Assembly (NCBI RefSeq): GCF_003730295.1
Contig: NZ_QTSZ01000029.1
Coordinates: forward strand, 186,001 to 250,000
Reading direction: 5' to 3'
Source of the DNA: Ornithinibacillus gellani
Lineage (GTDB): Bacteria; Bacillota; Bacilli; Bacillales; Amphibacillaceae
Length of the DNA: 64,000 nucleotides
The translations under genes were made by a program, and so were the position numbers. Numbering within the stretch: the stretch's first letter is position 1; each line of letters begins with the position of its first letter. Shown piece by piece: positions 9,354 through 17,801 of this stretch. The notes under the pieces are model-generated. The model was not told where the DNA came from and made no database searches. It saw only the letters and a list, made by a program, of their open reading frames with translations.

Positions 9354-9377
9354 CCGGAGCGTGATTCCACGCCCCGG
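9354..9377 (-). terminator. Hairpin after carbamate kinase gene
   Basis: On the minus strand CCGGGGCGTG and CACGCTCCGG form a 10-bp stem with one G-U pair and a GAAT loop, followed by ATTTT. It separates the oxamate operon from the kinase gene; the weak T-run allows some read-through. Confidence 0.7.
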
Positions 9378-9387
9378 TTTCAAGAAA

Positions 9388-10326
9388 TTATTTTACAATT
9401 TGTGTTCCTGCTTTACCTTCCATTGCTAGGTCTGCCTCTTCTAGCGAGCAGATAATTGCTTTACCACCTAGCTCAGCAAAACGAATGGCAGCCTCCATTT
9501 TAGGACCCATACTTCCAGCAGAGAATTGACCTTCCGCTTCATATTGCTTTGCCTCTTCTAACGAAATGATTCCTAAAGCCTTTTGATCTGGCTTGCCGTA
9601 GTTAACAAATACATTTTTTACATCCGTTAAAATCATGAATGTATCTGCTTTTGCTTCGACCGCGAGACGGAATCCACTGCGATCCTTGTCAATAACTGCT
9701 TCGATTCCCTCTAGTGTACCATCTTCTTTACGCACTACAGGAATACCGCCACCGCCGGATGCAATACAAACCGCACCAGCATCTGTCAATGTTTTAATCG
9801 TATTAGAGCTTAGGATAGATGTTGGCATTGGAGAAGGTACTACTCGTCTCCAGCCGCGCCCGGCATCTTCCTTAACAACCCAGCCTTTGTCTGCTGCCAA
9901 TTGTTTTGCTTCCTCTTCGGAATAAAATACACCAATTGGTTTTTCCGGATTGTTGAATGCAGGATCGTCTTTGGATACTTCTGTTTGTGTTAATACACTT
10001 ACAACCTCATTATCAACACCAGCTTTATTCAATTCATTGATCAATGTCTGCTCCATCATATAGCCAATAAAGCCTTGTGATTCTGCACTGCAAACATCAA
10101 GTGGAAATGGTGGTACAACGTCTTTTGCTTCTTCGTTTTGACGCAAAATATTTCCAACCTGTGGACCATTACCATGCGTGATGATAACCTTATGTCCATT
10201 TTTAACGATTTTAGCAATGATTTCACTACTTTTACGTACGTTTTCCAGTTGGTTTTCATAAGTTGCCTCTTGCTTTGGCTGCAGGATTGCATTCCCGCCT
10301 AGTGCAATAACTACTTTTTCTGACAT
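9388..10326 (-). CDS. arcC: Carbamate kinase of the ureide pathway
   Basis: A 312-residue amino acid kinase-fold enzyme. It converts carbamoyl phosphate and ADP to ATP, with carbamate decaying to CO2 and ammonia. Family motifs are VIALGGNAI at the N-terminus, THGNGPQVGN, PFPLDVCSAESQGFIGYM and AVIDKDRS. Last in the allF-allG-allH operon, it does the job of the allantoin-pathway kinase AllK of E. coli rather than of arginine deiminase, since no arcA or arcB is near. I prefer the ATG at 10326, 8 nt from AGGAGG; the ATG at 10332 overlaps the allH stop (ATGA) but is only 2 nt from the ribosome site. Confidence 0.95.
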   Translation of the reverse strand: MSEKVVIALGGNAILQPKQEATYENQLENVRKSSEIIAKIVKNGHKVIITHGNGPQVGNILRQNEEAKDVVPPFPLDVCSAESQGFIGYMMEQTLINELNKAGVDNEVVSVLTQTEVSKDDPAFNNPEKPIGVFYSEEEAKQLAADKGWVVKEDAGRGWRRVVPSPMPTSILSSNTIKTLTDAGAVCIASGGGGIPVVRKEDGTLEGIEAVIDKDRSGFRLAVEAKADTFMILTDVKNVFVNYGKPDQKALGIISLEEAKQYEAEGQFSAGSMGPKMEAAIRFAELGGKAIICSLEEADLAMEGKAGTQIVK

Positions 10327-10328
10327 AT

Positions 10329-11219
10329 TCATTTCCTCCTAATCGTTAACAATCCGACTAATATTCCGAAAACTGTATCAGCTCCAGAACTGTGTCCTAC
10401 TGATAATAACGCTTCAAGACGCGCTTGTAAATTATTTTTTGTGTTTTTTTTCGTAAGCTCGTGAATGACATGGACAACGGTGGAGCTAAATGCCCCTTGT
10501 AATGCATAAAAAAGATATTCCCTACTTACATCCGTTGTTATCCGTTCATCCAACAATACTTGTATAGCATGTATGAATGCTTCTGAACATATGGAAGTTG
10601 CGGCATGTACAGCAAGGATACCGACAATATAATCATCGCCGGACGGTGTCAGCCCTTTACCCCTGCCCAAAAAATAACGTAGGACGCGGATTGCATCCTC
10701 CGTTTTATTGGTAGTAATTGCAGCCAAAAGTGCATCGTGTTTTTCGATAACTTCATTTTCTGCGTGACTTCCATCCAATTCATGTAATAAATAATCCTCC
10801 ACCAATACATTCAGACCAGTTTCTGCTGTATGCTGAATGAAACATGAAGCAAGCGCTGGTAGATGTTCCAGCATTACCTTTCGATGGATGACTGGCTCAA
10901 TAGCAAAATTAAATTTGGAAGCAGCTTTTATATCCAGTGCAATCATACCTTCATGAAATTGTAGTTCACAAGTTGATTGAATCCAATATACTTGATCAAA
11001 TTGATTGACATGCTGGAGGAGCTTTTGCAATGCTTCCTGTTTTACATGGATTCCAAATGGCAGCTTTCCATTTTTAGTTGTTCCAATAAAAAGAAGGTGC
11101 TCCCCCATCCTAACATTCAATCCATTATCAAATTTACTATGCACAATTCCAGTATCCGCTTGTGTAAATAAAAGAGGAATATGTTGACTATATTCCTCTC
11201 CCTTTATGTTTGTTTTCAT
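10329..11219 (-). CDS. allH: DUF2877 protein, oxamate transcarbamylase subunit AllH
   Basis: 296 residues of the DUF2877 family (E. coli YlbF, renamed AllH). Visible family features are the FLGRGKGLTPSGDDYIVGIL block near residue 185 and VGHSSGADTVFGILVGL at the C-terminus. In E. coli, allF, allG and allH are all needed for oxamate transcarbamylase; the individual role of AllH is not established. Here it lies 6 bp after allG and overlaps the kinase start, so the four genes form one tight operon. The N-terminal half is less conserved and gives no motif I can name. Confidence 0.85.
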   Translation of the reverse strand: MKTNIKGEEYSQHIPLLFTQADTGIVHSKFDNGLNVRMGEHLLFIGTTKNGKLPFGIHVKQEALQKLLQHVNQFDQVYWIQSTCELQFHEGMIALDIKAASKFNFAIEPVIHRKVMLEHLPALASCFIQHTAETGLNVLVEDYLLHELDGSHAENEVIEKHDALLAAITTNKTEDAIRVLRYFLGRGKGLTPSGDDYIVGILAVHAATSICSEAFIHAIQVLLDERITTDVSREYLFYALQGAFSSTVVHVIHELTKKNTKNNLQARLEALLSVGHSSGADTVFGILVGLLTIRRK

Positions 11220-11225
11220 CGTTAA

Positions 11226-12488
11226 TTAGATCAAGCCTAGTTTTTCAGCATATGCTTCCAAAGCTTTTTCAAAGCATTCCTTTGGTGCTCTTACTGTTCC
11301 CGCACCAACCTGACCGACACCTGCTTCTTTATGAGCAATACCAGTATTGATTACCGGTTCAATCCCGGTTTCAACTACTTTTCTTGCGTCAATTCCAAGG
11401 CATGCCCCTTGGAAATCCCATGTAGGAATTGTAAAGTTACTATTTTGATCCATACAAATTTCCATCATTTCATTACTTGTAGAAAGGGCATCATTAAATC
11501 CACCAGCACCAACAAAGCGTGTTACTCCTGGTGCGGCAATCATTGCCATACCGCCCACTCCAAAGGTTTCCGTAATGGCACTATCACCGATATCCGGGTT
11601 GGCATCATCCTGGGAATAACCAGTAAAGAATAAGCCTTGTGGTGTATTAACTGGAGCAGTAAACCATTGATCTCCCATGCCACTTATGCGAATACCAAAG
11701 TCTTTACCATTACGACACATTGCAGTAACAACTGTTCCTTCTTCGATCTTTCTTGCACCATCCATAACAGCTTTACCAGTAGCCATCGCAATATTTAGGA
11801 AGAACTGGTCGGTATCAGCTAGGAATTGAATAACGTCTTTCATATCCTTTTCATCCATATCCAATTGAACGATGAATGGGCTAATTTCCTTCATGAAAAT
11901 AAGAGATGCAGCTATATTACGTTGGTGGAACTCATCCCCCATTGTAATTGCCTTCGCAATCATAACATTCAAATTCATACCATCATCAGTTAGCTTCAAC
12001 GCCTTGGATAGGGTTGGGCCTAATACATCCTGCATCCACTTCAAACGATTTACTACTTCTTCAGAATATGCACCAAAACGTAGTACTTTACCAATACCCT
12101 CATTCATGATGCAATAGGCTTCATTACCGTCTGTACGGTTTTCAACCACAAATACCGGCATGTTTGCAGTCGTAATACCACCCATTGGGCCAACAGCATT
12201 AACGTGATGACATGGGATGAAAGTAACTTCACCATTCGCAAGTGCCTTTTCCGCACTATCTGCATCTTCATACCAGCCTTCGAACAGGGAAGCACCGATA
12301 CATGAACCTTGCATTGGACCAGTCATATCATCCCATTGAATTGGTGGACCAGCATGAAGAATAACTTTTCCTTCGTTTAGTTCTTTAATTTTGGACTTTG
12401 CTGGAACGACATCTACTAGAAATGGTGCAGAATTTACGATTTTTTCCACGACTGCTTTATTCGCTTCATCAATTGAATTGTATTTCAT
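11226..12488 (-). CDS. allG: DUF1116 protein, oxamate transcarbamylase subunit AllG
   Basis: The ATG at 12488, 9 nt after AGGAGG, gives 420 residues, almost the same as E. coli YlbE/AllG (about 419). A longer frame from 12566 would run through an intergenic hairpin and is rejected. DUF1116 features include VILHAGPPIQWDDMTGPMQG near the N-terminus and GVGGMAMIAAPGVTRFVGAG towards the C-terminus. With AllF and AllH it should catalyse phosphorolysis of oxalurate to oxamate and carbamoyl phosphate. The family is easily recognised; the catalytic residues are not. Confidence 0.9.
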   Translation of the reverse strand: MKYNSIDEANKAVVEKIVNSAPFLVDVVPAKSKIKELNEGKVILHAGPPIQWDDMTGPMQGSCIGASLFEGWYEDADSAEKALANGEVTFIPCHHVNAVGPMGGITTANMPVFVVENRTDGNEAYCIMNEGIGKVLRFGAYSEEVVNRLKWMQDVLGPTLSKALKLTDDGMNLNVMIAKAITMGDEFHQRNIAASLIFMKEISPFIVQLDMDEKDMKDVIQFLADTDQFFLNIAMATGKAVMDGARKIEEGTVVTAMCRNGKDFGIRISGMGDQWFTAPVNTPQGLFFTGYSQDDANPDIGDSAITETFGVGGMAMIAAPGVTRFVGAGGFNDALSTSNEMMEICMDQNSNFTIPTWDFQGACLGIDARKVVETGIEPVINTGIAHKEAGVGQVGAGTVRAPKECFEKALEAYAEKLGLI

Positions 12489-12540
12489 TTTTACGTTCCT
12501 CCTAGAAATTGTAATACATACATATAAAAGCATGGGCATA

Positions 12541-12566
12541 TTGGATGAAGCAGTCGCCTCATCCAA
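12541..12566 (-). other. Perfect 8-bp inverted repeat between allF and allG
   Basis: TTGGATGA (12541-12548) and TCATCCAA (12559-12566) bracket a 10-nt loop in the 88-bp gap between the two operon genes. No T-run follows on the minus strand, so an RNA processing or stability hairpin is more likely than a terminator. Confidence 0.6.
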
Positions 12567-12576
12567 TCTACCTTCT

Positions 12577-14322
12577 TTATTTCAATAGGCTAAGGATCTT
12601 TCTCATTTTTTCATTGCCGCCCGCAATTGGACGCCAGTCATATTGAACAACTCTGCCACCATAAGCTGTAATCGCATCTGTAAAGCTCTTCAAACCTACG
12701 TTAATAATCGTTGGCTTATTATTTAATAATGATTTGATTTCTTCCGATACAGAAAGATCAAATTGCTTGGATGCTTCATATGGAACCAGTTCCTTTTCAG
12801 GATCCTCCACTTGAAGACCAACAATATTCATCGCTGTACGAACGGCTTCATTATTGCTATCTTTCACAATGATACCAGCTTCTTTTAGGCGATCACGATG
12901 TCCCTGATAGCTTTGTGGATCATTGTCTGTACCACATACAGAAGCAACCACATGTAGTGTTCTGCCATTTTCTTTTGCAGTAGCAACTGCTTTTTCAATA
13001 GATGGCATGAGTGCACTTGCCATATCTTCGTGTGAGCCATATCCAAGCACGTAATCAAGTACGATAACAGCAGTCGATTCATCTTCAGCAGCTTTCTCTA
13101 TAAATTTCGCACGAGTTTCCGGATCAATCATCGGGTGTGGTTTACCTTGTGTATATTTATCATCTCCGAGGTCAACTACCTCGTGACCATTTTCTTTCAA
13201 TACATAACCATCTACGTTTGTAATTTCACTGCCAAGACCAAGAGCATCGGAAATTAGTACTGCTGCTTCAGAAGCAAGTGTCCCACCGGAGAATAGACCT
13301 TTAATAGTTTTCTGACCTTCAGCTAGCTCCGCATGTTCTACAGTGTAATCTCCATCTGCATAGTTCTTTTTAATTTCTTTGTCTCTTGCCAAATCCACAG
13401 CAATACGTGCTGTTTCTTCTAGTGTATATGCTTGATAAATATTCCCTTCATGCTTCGTTGGTTTTTCTCCTAGGAAAATCGTTACAACTGGTTTACTTAA
13501 ACCATGAAGCAATTCTACCACTTCGTTACGAACCTCTTTAGCTGGTGGCTTGGAAATAATCACAATAATATCGGTCTGGGCATGGTTTTCTAAAGCTTTA
13601 ATCCCATCCATCATCGTAATCGCACCAACCGGTTCCTTTAGGTCGCGTCCACCAGTACCAATTGCATGGCTGACACCTTCACCGAGACGATCAATGATTG
13701 CAGTTACTTCCTGAATTCCTGTTCCGGAAGCCCCAACAACCCCGATTCTTCCTTTTTTTACTACGTTCGCAAATGCCATTGGAATGCCGTCAAGAATTCC
13801 AGTTCCACAGTCAGGACCCATAACGAGCAATCCTTTTTCATGCGCTTTCTGTTTCAACGCTACCTCATCGTCCATTGGTACGTTGTCACTGAATAAAAAT
13901 GTATGCATTCCAAGATCCAGTGCTTTATGTGCTTCCTCAGCAGCATATTGCCCTGGTACAGAAATTAATGCTAAATTTGCATCTGGTAATGCTTTTGTTG
14001 CGCGATCCCATGTCCGCACGGTCTCAAAAGCTTCACTACCGCCACTAATGGACTGATCTTTTAAATACTGATCTGCCTTTTCCAATACTTCGTCAACCTT
14101 GCTCTCATCCTCTGTATCAATAACAATCGCCATGTCGTTGGATTCAGCTGTTGCCAAGTCTTCTGTATACAAACCTGCATCCTTAAAAATATCTTTATTT
14201 GCTGGTGTTCCCATCATGATTTGGACCTTATTAACGCCTTCGATTGACGAAACAGCATTTGTCAAAAGCATCAAGTTAATGGAGTCCTGATACGAATTTT
14301 TCTTAATAATAGTATGAATCAC
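12577..14322 (-). CDS. allF: FdrA-family protein, oxamate transcarbamylase subunit AllF
   Basis: 581 residues, slightly longer than E. coli FdrA/AllF (about 555). The fold is that of the succinyl-CoA synthetase alpha subunit: a Rossmann CoA-binding-like part with MGPDCGTGILDGIPMAFANV and GRIGVVGASGTGIQEVTA, then a ligase-like C-terminal part. There is no separate beta subunit, and the neighbours are allG, allH and carbamate kinase, so a role as a genuine acyl-CoA ligase is unlikely. It is the first gene of the operon, with GAGGTGAT before the ATG at 14322. The shared 41-bp element lies 126-166 bp upstream. Confidence 0.92.
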   Translation of the reverse strand: MIHTIIKKNSYQDSINLMLLTNAVSSIEGVNKVQIMMGTPANKDIFKDAGLYTEDLATAESNDMAIVIDTEDESKVDEVLEKADQYLKDQSISGGSEAFETVRTWDRATKALPDANLALISVPGQYAAEEAHKALDLGMHTFLFSDNVPMDDEVALKQKAHEKGLLVMGPDCGTGILDGIPMAFANVVKKGRIGVVGASGTGIQEVTAIIDRLGEGVSHAIGTGGRDLKEPVGAITMMDGIKALENHAQTDIIVIISKPPAKEVRNEVVELLHGLSKPVVTIFLGEKPTKHEGNIYQAYTLEETARIAVDLARDKEIKKNYADGDYTVEHAELAEGQKTIKGLFSGGTLASEAAVLISDALGLGSEITNVDGYVLKENGHEVVDLGDDKYTQGKPHPMIDPETRAKFIEKAAEDESTAVIVLDYVLGYGSHEDMASALMPSIEKAVATAKENGRTLHVVASVCGTDNDPQSYQGHRDRLKEAGIIVKDSNNEAVRTAMNIVGLQVEDPEKELVPYEASKQFDLSVSEEIKSLLNNKPTIINVGLKSFTDAITAYGGRVVQYDWRPIAGGNEKMRKILSLLK

Positions 14323-14447
14323 TGTTAAATCACCTCATCAATTATAGTATTTAAGCTTTTCCAACTACATGTTTTAAAGGAATGAAAGCATGAAAATTGG
14401 CGATTTATTTATGCTTCATCCGAATTATAATAAAGCTTCCATTACAA

Positions 14448-14488
14448 TCGAATAAAATTGAAAGTGTTTACATTACAAAAACATTAAA
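14448..14488 (-). promoter_or_regulatory. 41-bp shared upstream element with cre-like core, copy 2
   Basis: It matches the element at 3415-3455 with a single G/A difference. The minus-strand core TGTAAACACTTTCA (14459-14472) is the same in both. It places the allF operon under the same control as the first transporter gene. Confidence 0.7.
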
Positions 14489-15164
14489 CTTTGTACGAAT
14501 GCCTCATTTGTCCAAGTACCGTACTTATTATTTGCAAGTTTAACTGTTCCATTCCCGACTATATCTTTTCTGATTTAAAGGGGAATTGCCTTGGTTTTCC
14601 AGTATAAATCAAAACTGCTTTTGGGATGTTAAGAAGGCACGTCCGTGGAAATCGTTCATTTAATAATAGAAGTTTTAAGGGAAAACCCTGCGATTATATG
14701 TGAAGAATATAATGATTAAATGTTTTTTGATTATCAAGGTACAATTTATTTAAAAAGACAATTCTAAATACACACTCGTCGATTCGCCATTAAAAAAACA
14801 AATCTTGATATCAAAAGAACTAACATTTAGACCAGCCATTAATTTCCGCGGTTAGAAATTCCTTTCTATTTAAAAACATTTAAACCAAATCTTGGACGCT
14901 CTGAGATATTCATAATGTGAACGCCAATTGGCAGCCTCGTGTATGATTACTATCCTTGAGTCGAAGCCGCCTCATCTAGGTTCAAACATTGAGGTGTCTA
15001 ACCCGCATGTATGAAGTCAGACGTACACTGGGAAACAGTCTTGTTCACGTGGTTATGATTGTAAGGAAAAGAATTCCACCAAATTATTCTAAGACCATTA
15101 TCAAGGAACATTACGCAGTGTCCAAGTATGTATTTGATACCACATAACAGGTCACTCAAACCTA
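14489..15164. other. Gene-free region, part possibly a decayed mobile element
   Basis: No open frame with a ribosome site is visible. The first 400 bp is AT-rich. From about 14890 to 15120 composition becomes more balanced, with short palindromes such as GCCAATTGGC. The texture resembles the non-coding flank of an insertion sequence (IS110-type elements carry such regions), but no transposase remnant or terminal repeat could be identified. Confidence 0.25.
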
Positions 15165-15296
15165 GTTACCTGGAACGGATGGCGGCGACTTCAGCGGGAA
15201 AAGCGTGAGTCTTGAGACCCCACAGCGAGCCGAATTTGCGAGCGAGGAGGCTTTTGCCATGCCCGCGGAAAGCATCCGCCAGTAGTGAAAGGTAAC
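15165..15296. repeat. Bacillaceae-type GC-rich intergenic repeat
   Basis: The stretch begins GTTACC and ends GGTAAC as inverted termini. Inside it contains AGCGGGAAAAGCGTGAG, CTTGAGACCCCACAGCG, GAGGAGGC and CCCGCGGAAAGCATCCGCC. This matches from memory a small repeat dispersed in Bacillaceae intergenic regions. The two GC-rich halves are partly complementary, allowing a long imperfect hairpin. It encodes no protein and lies 77 bp before the second transporter gene. Confidence 0.6.
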
Positions 15297-15372
15297 CGAG
15301 TTATCAACTATGAATTTCTCAGTAGTTATTAGGCTGGAAATGCTTAAATTTACTATACATGGAGGAAGCAAG

Positions 15373-16611
15373 ATGAAAGATAACAATCAAACTAAACAAT
15401 CAATACCTTACTGGATCAAAGCAGTTATTGTATTTTTCCTTGGTTGGGTTGCTTTATATGGAACACGTTCCGTACTCAATCCAGTTATGGATAATATACA
15501 GGATGAATTCCAGTTATCTGGAGCACAGCTTGGACTCATTAGTAGTATCTTTTTCCTGGGATATGCGGGGTTAAACATACCGTCGGGAATCCTGGGGGAT
15601 AAAATCGGGAAAAAGAAGGTTCTCGTGCCCGGGGTATTATTATTCGGGATTTTTGCAGCTATTACCGGGATGATGCCAACATTTGTGTTATTTATTATAT
15701 CCTGGCTTCTGGTGGGAATTTTCCAAGGCTTTTACTATGGCCCTCAATACGGATTATCATCCGAAGCAATCCCACCAAAACATATAACATTAGGGAGTGC
15801 AATTATTAACAGTGGAATGGCATTTGGTCTTTCGCTCGGTTATTTCATATCAAGCTATACGGTACAAACACTTGGTATGAGCTGGCGGGTACCTTTCTAT
15901 ATTATCGCCATACCGGTTATCCTAATTGGATTAGCAATGTGGTGGGTCATTCAGGATAAACCTAAAACGAAAGAAGAACGCAGTGAAGCAGCACTAAATG
16001 GTGAAAAGCTTCATTTTGCGGATCTCTTTAAAAATAAGAACTTAAATTATGCCTACATTACAATTTTTTGTGCAATTTATGCATTTTTCGTTGTTGTTAC
16101 CTGGATTCCTTATTATTTGCAGCATGCTCGTGGTATTCACGGAACAGAAGTAGCTGTCGTATCTTCGCTTGTACCTTGGGCAGCTATTCCGGGATCCCTT
16201 TTCTTCAGCTGGATTGCAGATAGACTTGGGAAGCGACGTCCTGTCCTGCTCGTTATGCTTCCTTTATCTATTATCGCAATCGTCTCCATTGTTGCATTCG
16301 AAAGTATGACTGTATTATATATCGCCTTGATAGGCTATGGTATTTTTGGAAAAATTAGTACAAACCCTGTATTAGTGGCAGTTGTTGCCGACAATGCGCC
16401 AAAGCATGCATATAGTACAGCATTTGGTGTATACAATTTTTTTGGAATGTGCGGATCTATCCTAGCGCCATATATAACCGGGCTTTTGACAGATATAACA
16501 GGAACATTAAATGCTGGTTTTTATTTTGCTGGCATATTGCTTATTATCGCAGTAATTTCTGTCCTTTTAATGGATGAGAATAACCGCCCGAATGTGAATC
16601 CAACAGGCTAA
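15373..16611 (+). CDS. MFS transporter, ureide/oxamate-linked paralogue 2
   Basis: 412 residues from the ATG at 15373, which follows GGAGG by 7 nt; an upstream in-frame ATG at 15310 lacks a ribosome site. It has 12 membrane segments with the MFS loops GILGDKIGKKK and SWIADRLGKRR. It is very similar throughout to the transporter at 2078-3319; both share SSEAIPPKHITLGSAIINSG and STNPVLVAVVADNAPKH. It is divergent from allF across a 1-kb gap. One paralogue may import a ureide while the other exports oxamate, but nothing visible assigns these roles. The 41-bp element lies on the allF side and is oriented away from this gene. Confidence 0.85.
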   Translation: MKDNNQTKQSIPYWIKAVIVFFLGWVALYGTRSVLNPVMDNIQDEFQLSGAQLGLISSIFFLGYAGLNIPSGILGDKIGKKKVLVPGVLLFGIFAAITGMMPTFVLFIISWLLVGIFQGFYYGPQYGLSSEAIPPKHITLGSAIINSGMAFGLSLGYFISSYTVQTLGMSWRVPFYIIAIPVILIGLAMWWVIQDKPKTKEERSEAALNGEKLHFADLFKNKNLNYAYITIFCAIYAFFVVVTWIPYYLQHARGIHGTEVAVVSSLVPWAAIPGSLFFSWIADRLGKRRPVLLVMLPLSIIAIVSIVAFESMTVLYIALIGYGIFGKISTNPVLVAVVADNAPKHAYSTAFGVYNFFGMCGSILAPYITGLLTDITGTLNAGFYFAGILLIIAVISVLLMDENNRPNVNPTG

Positions 16612-16793
16612 TTACGGACAAGGGAGTCATGGCTAATAACTGATTGGTGTCTTCATGACATGTCATCATCACATTAAAAAAACATTAAAAATGCAGGTTT
16701 ATTCTTTTTTACAGTTCCATTTGATGTATGATTAGAGCTATCACGTTAAACATTTCACCCCCCAAAGTGATATGTTAACCATCCGGAGATTAT

Positions 16794-16841
16794 GGGCAGC
16801 AGTTTTTCATCTGAAGGGATGAGCAAATTGGCTGCCCTTTT
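16794..16841 (+). terminator. Terminator or attenuator before the esterase gene
   Basis: GGGCAGC (16794-16800) pairs with GCTGCCC (16831-16837), an inner TCATC/GATGA stem lies within the loop, and TTTT follows. It lies 180 bp after the transporter and 40 bp before the esterase start, so it could end the former or attenuate the latter. Confidence 0.55.
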
Positions 16842-16877
16842 CTCCTCAAATCAGCATTAAAAGGGAGTTAATGGTCT

Positions 16878-17747
16878 ATGAAGAAAACATTTGTTTACAA
16901 ACACATCGATGGCTGTGAAATTAAAGGTGACTTTTATGAGGCTGCTCGTACACATGCACCGTTGATTGTCTATATTCATGGCGGTGGCCTGATTTGGGGA
17001 AGCAGGCAGGATATGATGTCCGAGCAAATCGAACTGTATCTTCGTCATGGCTTCCACGTATGCACCATTGATTATCGACTAGCACCGGAAACGAAGCTTG
17101 CGGGCATTGTCTCTGATATTGAAGATGCATTGACTTGGTTAAGGAATGAAGGGGCACAGCAATTCCCTTTCGATCCAGAAAAAATTGCTGTCATCGGCAG
17201 TTCTGCCGGGGCTTTTTTGGCATTACAAACAGGTACGTTTGCGATGAAACCAAAAGCGATTATTTCTTTTTATGGTTATGGCAGCATACTTGGGGAATGG
17301 TATCATAAGCCTTCCACACATTATCAAAAGATGACAAATGTGCCGGAAATGCTTGCACGCCAGCTCATACAAAACAAAACCATCTCAGAAGCCCCTATTG
17401 AAAGACGGTATGCTATTTATATGTATTGCCGTCAGCAAGGGAAGTGGAATGAATTTGTTTCTGATAAAAACCCAATAACAGATGCAAAGGAATTGGCTGC
17501 ATATTGTCCAATCCAGCATATTAAGCCAGATTATCCTGCCACACTGTTATTGCATGGCACGAAGGATGAGGATGTGCCTTATGAAGAATCTGCGGCGATG
17601 CATGATGCATTGACAGCAGCAGGAATAAAAAATGAACTCATTACGATAGAAAATGGCAAGCATGTATTCGATGAAGAAATGAAAGCACCTGCAGTAAAAT
17701 CGGCATTTGTAAAAGTAATCGATTTTCTAAAAACTGAACTAGCATAA
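16878..17747 (+). CDS. Alpha/beta hydrolase, hormone-sensitive-lipase-like esterase
   Basis: 289 residues, cytoplasmic (no signal peptide). It has the oxyanion-hole motif IHGGGLIWGS at about residue 35, the nucleophile elbow IGSSAGA with serine at about 113, an acid residue in HGTKDEDVPYEES, and the catalytic histidine in ENGKHVF. This order is typical of the HSL/alpha-beta-hydrolase-3 carboxylesterases, which hydrolyse short acyl esters or act as peptidase-like hydrolases. The substrate is unknown. The ribosome site is GGGAG, 12 nt before ATG. It converges with the threonine dehydratase gene across a strong bidirectional terminator. Confidence 0.85.
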   Translation: MKKTFVYKHIDGCEIKGDFYEAARTHAPLIVYIHGGGLIWGSRQDMMSEQIELYLRHGFHVCTIDYRLAPETKLAGIVSDIEDALTWLRNEGAQQFPFDPEKIAVIGSSAGAFLALQTGTFAMKPKAIISFYGYGSILGEWYHKPSTHYQKMTNVPEMLARQLIQNKTISEAPIERRYAIYMYCRQQGKWNEFVSDKNPITDAKELAAYCPIQHIKPDYPATLLLHGTKDEDVPYEESAAMHDALTAAGIKNELITIENGKHVFDEEMKAPAVKSAFVKVIDFLKTELA

Positions 17748-17749
17748 TG

Positions 17750-17796
17750 AAGCAAGGCATCCGGACTGCTGGAACGGATGCCTTGCTTTTTTTTCA
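17750..17796. terminator. Strong bidirectional terminator
   Basis: A perfect 14-bp stem, AAGCAAGGCATCCG (17750-17763) with CGGATGCCTTGCTT (17775-17788), is followed by a run of T. It serves the convergent esterase and threonine dehydratase genes. Confidence 0.92.
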
Positions 17797-17801
17797 TGAT
17801 A

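Noticed and set aside
11226-12566. Longer AllG start at 12566
   Set aside because: It would translate the inter-gene hairpin and has no ribosome site, while the ATG at 12488 follows AGGAGG and gives the family length.
12577-14322. Succinyl-CoA synthetase alpha subunit or acyl-CoA ligase
   Set aside because: No beta subunit is nearby; length and neighbours (DUF1116, DUF2877, carbamate kinase) identify the FdrA/AllF type.
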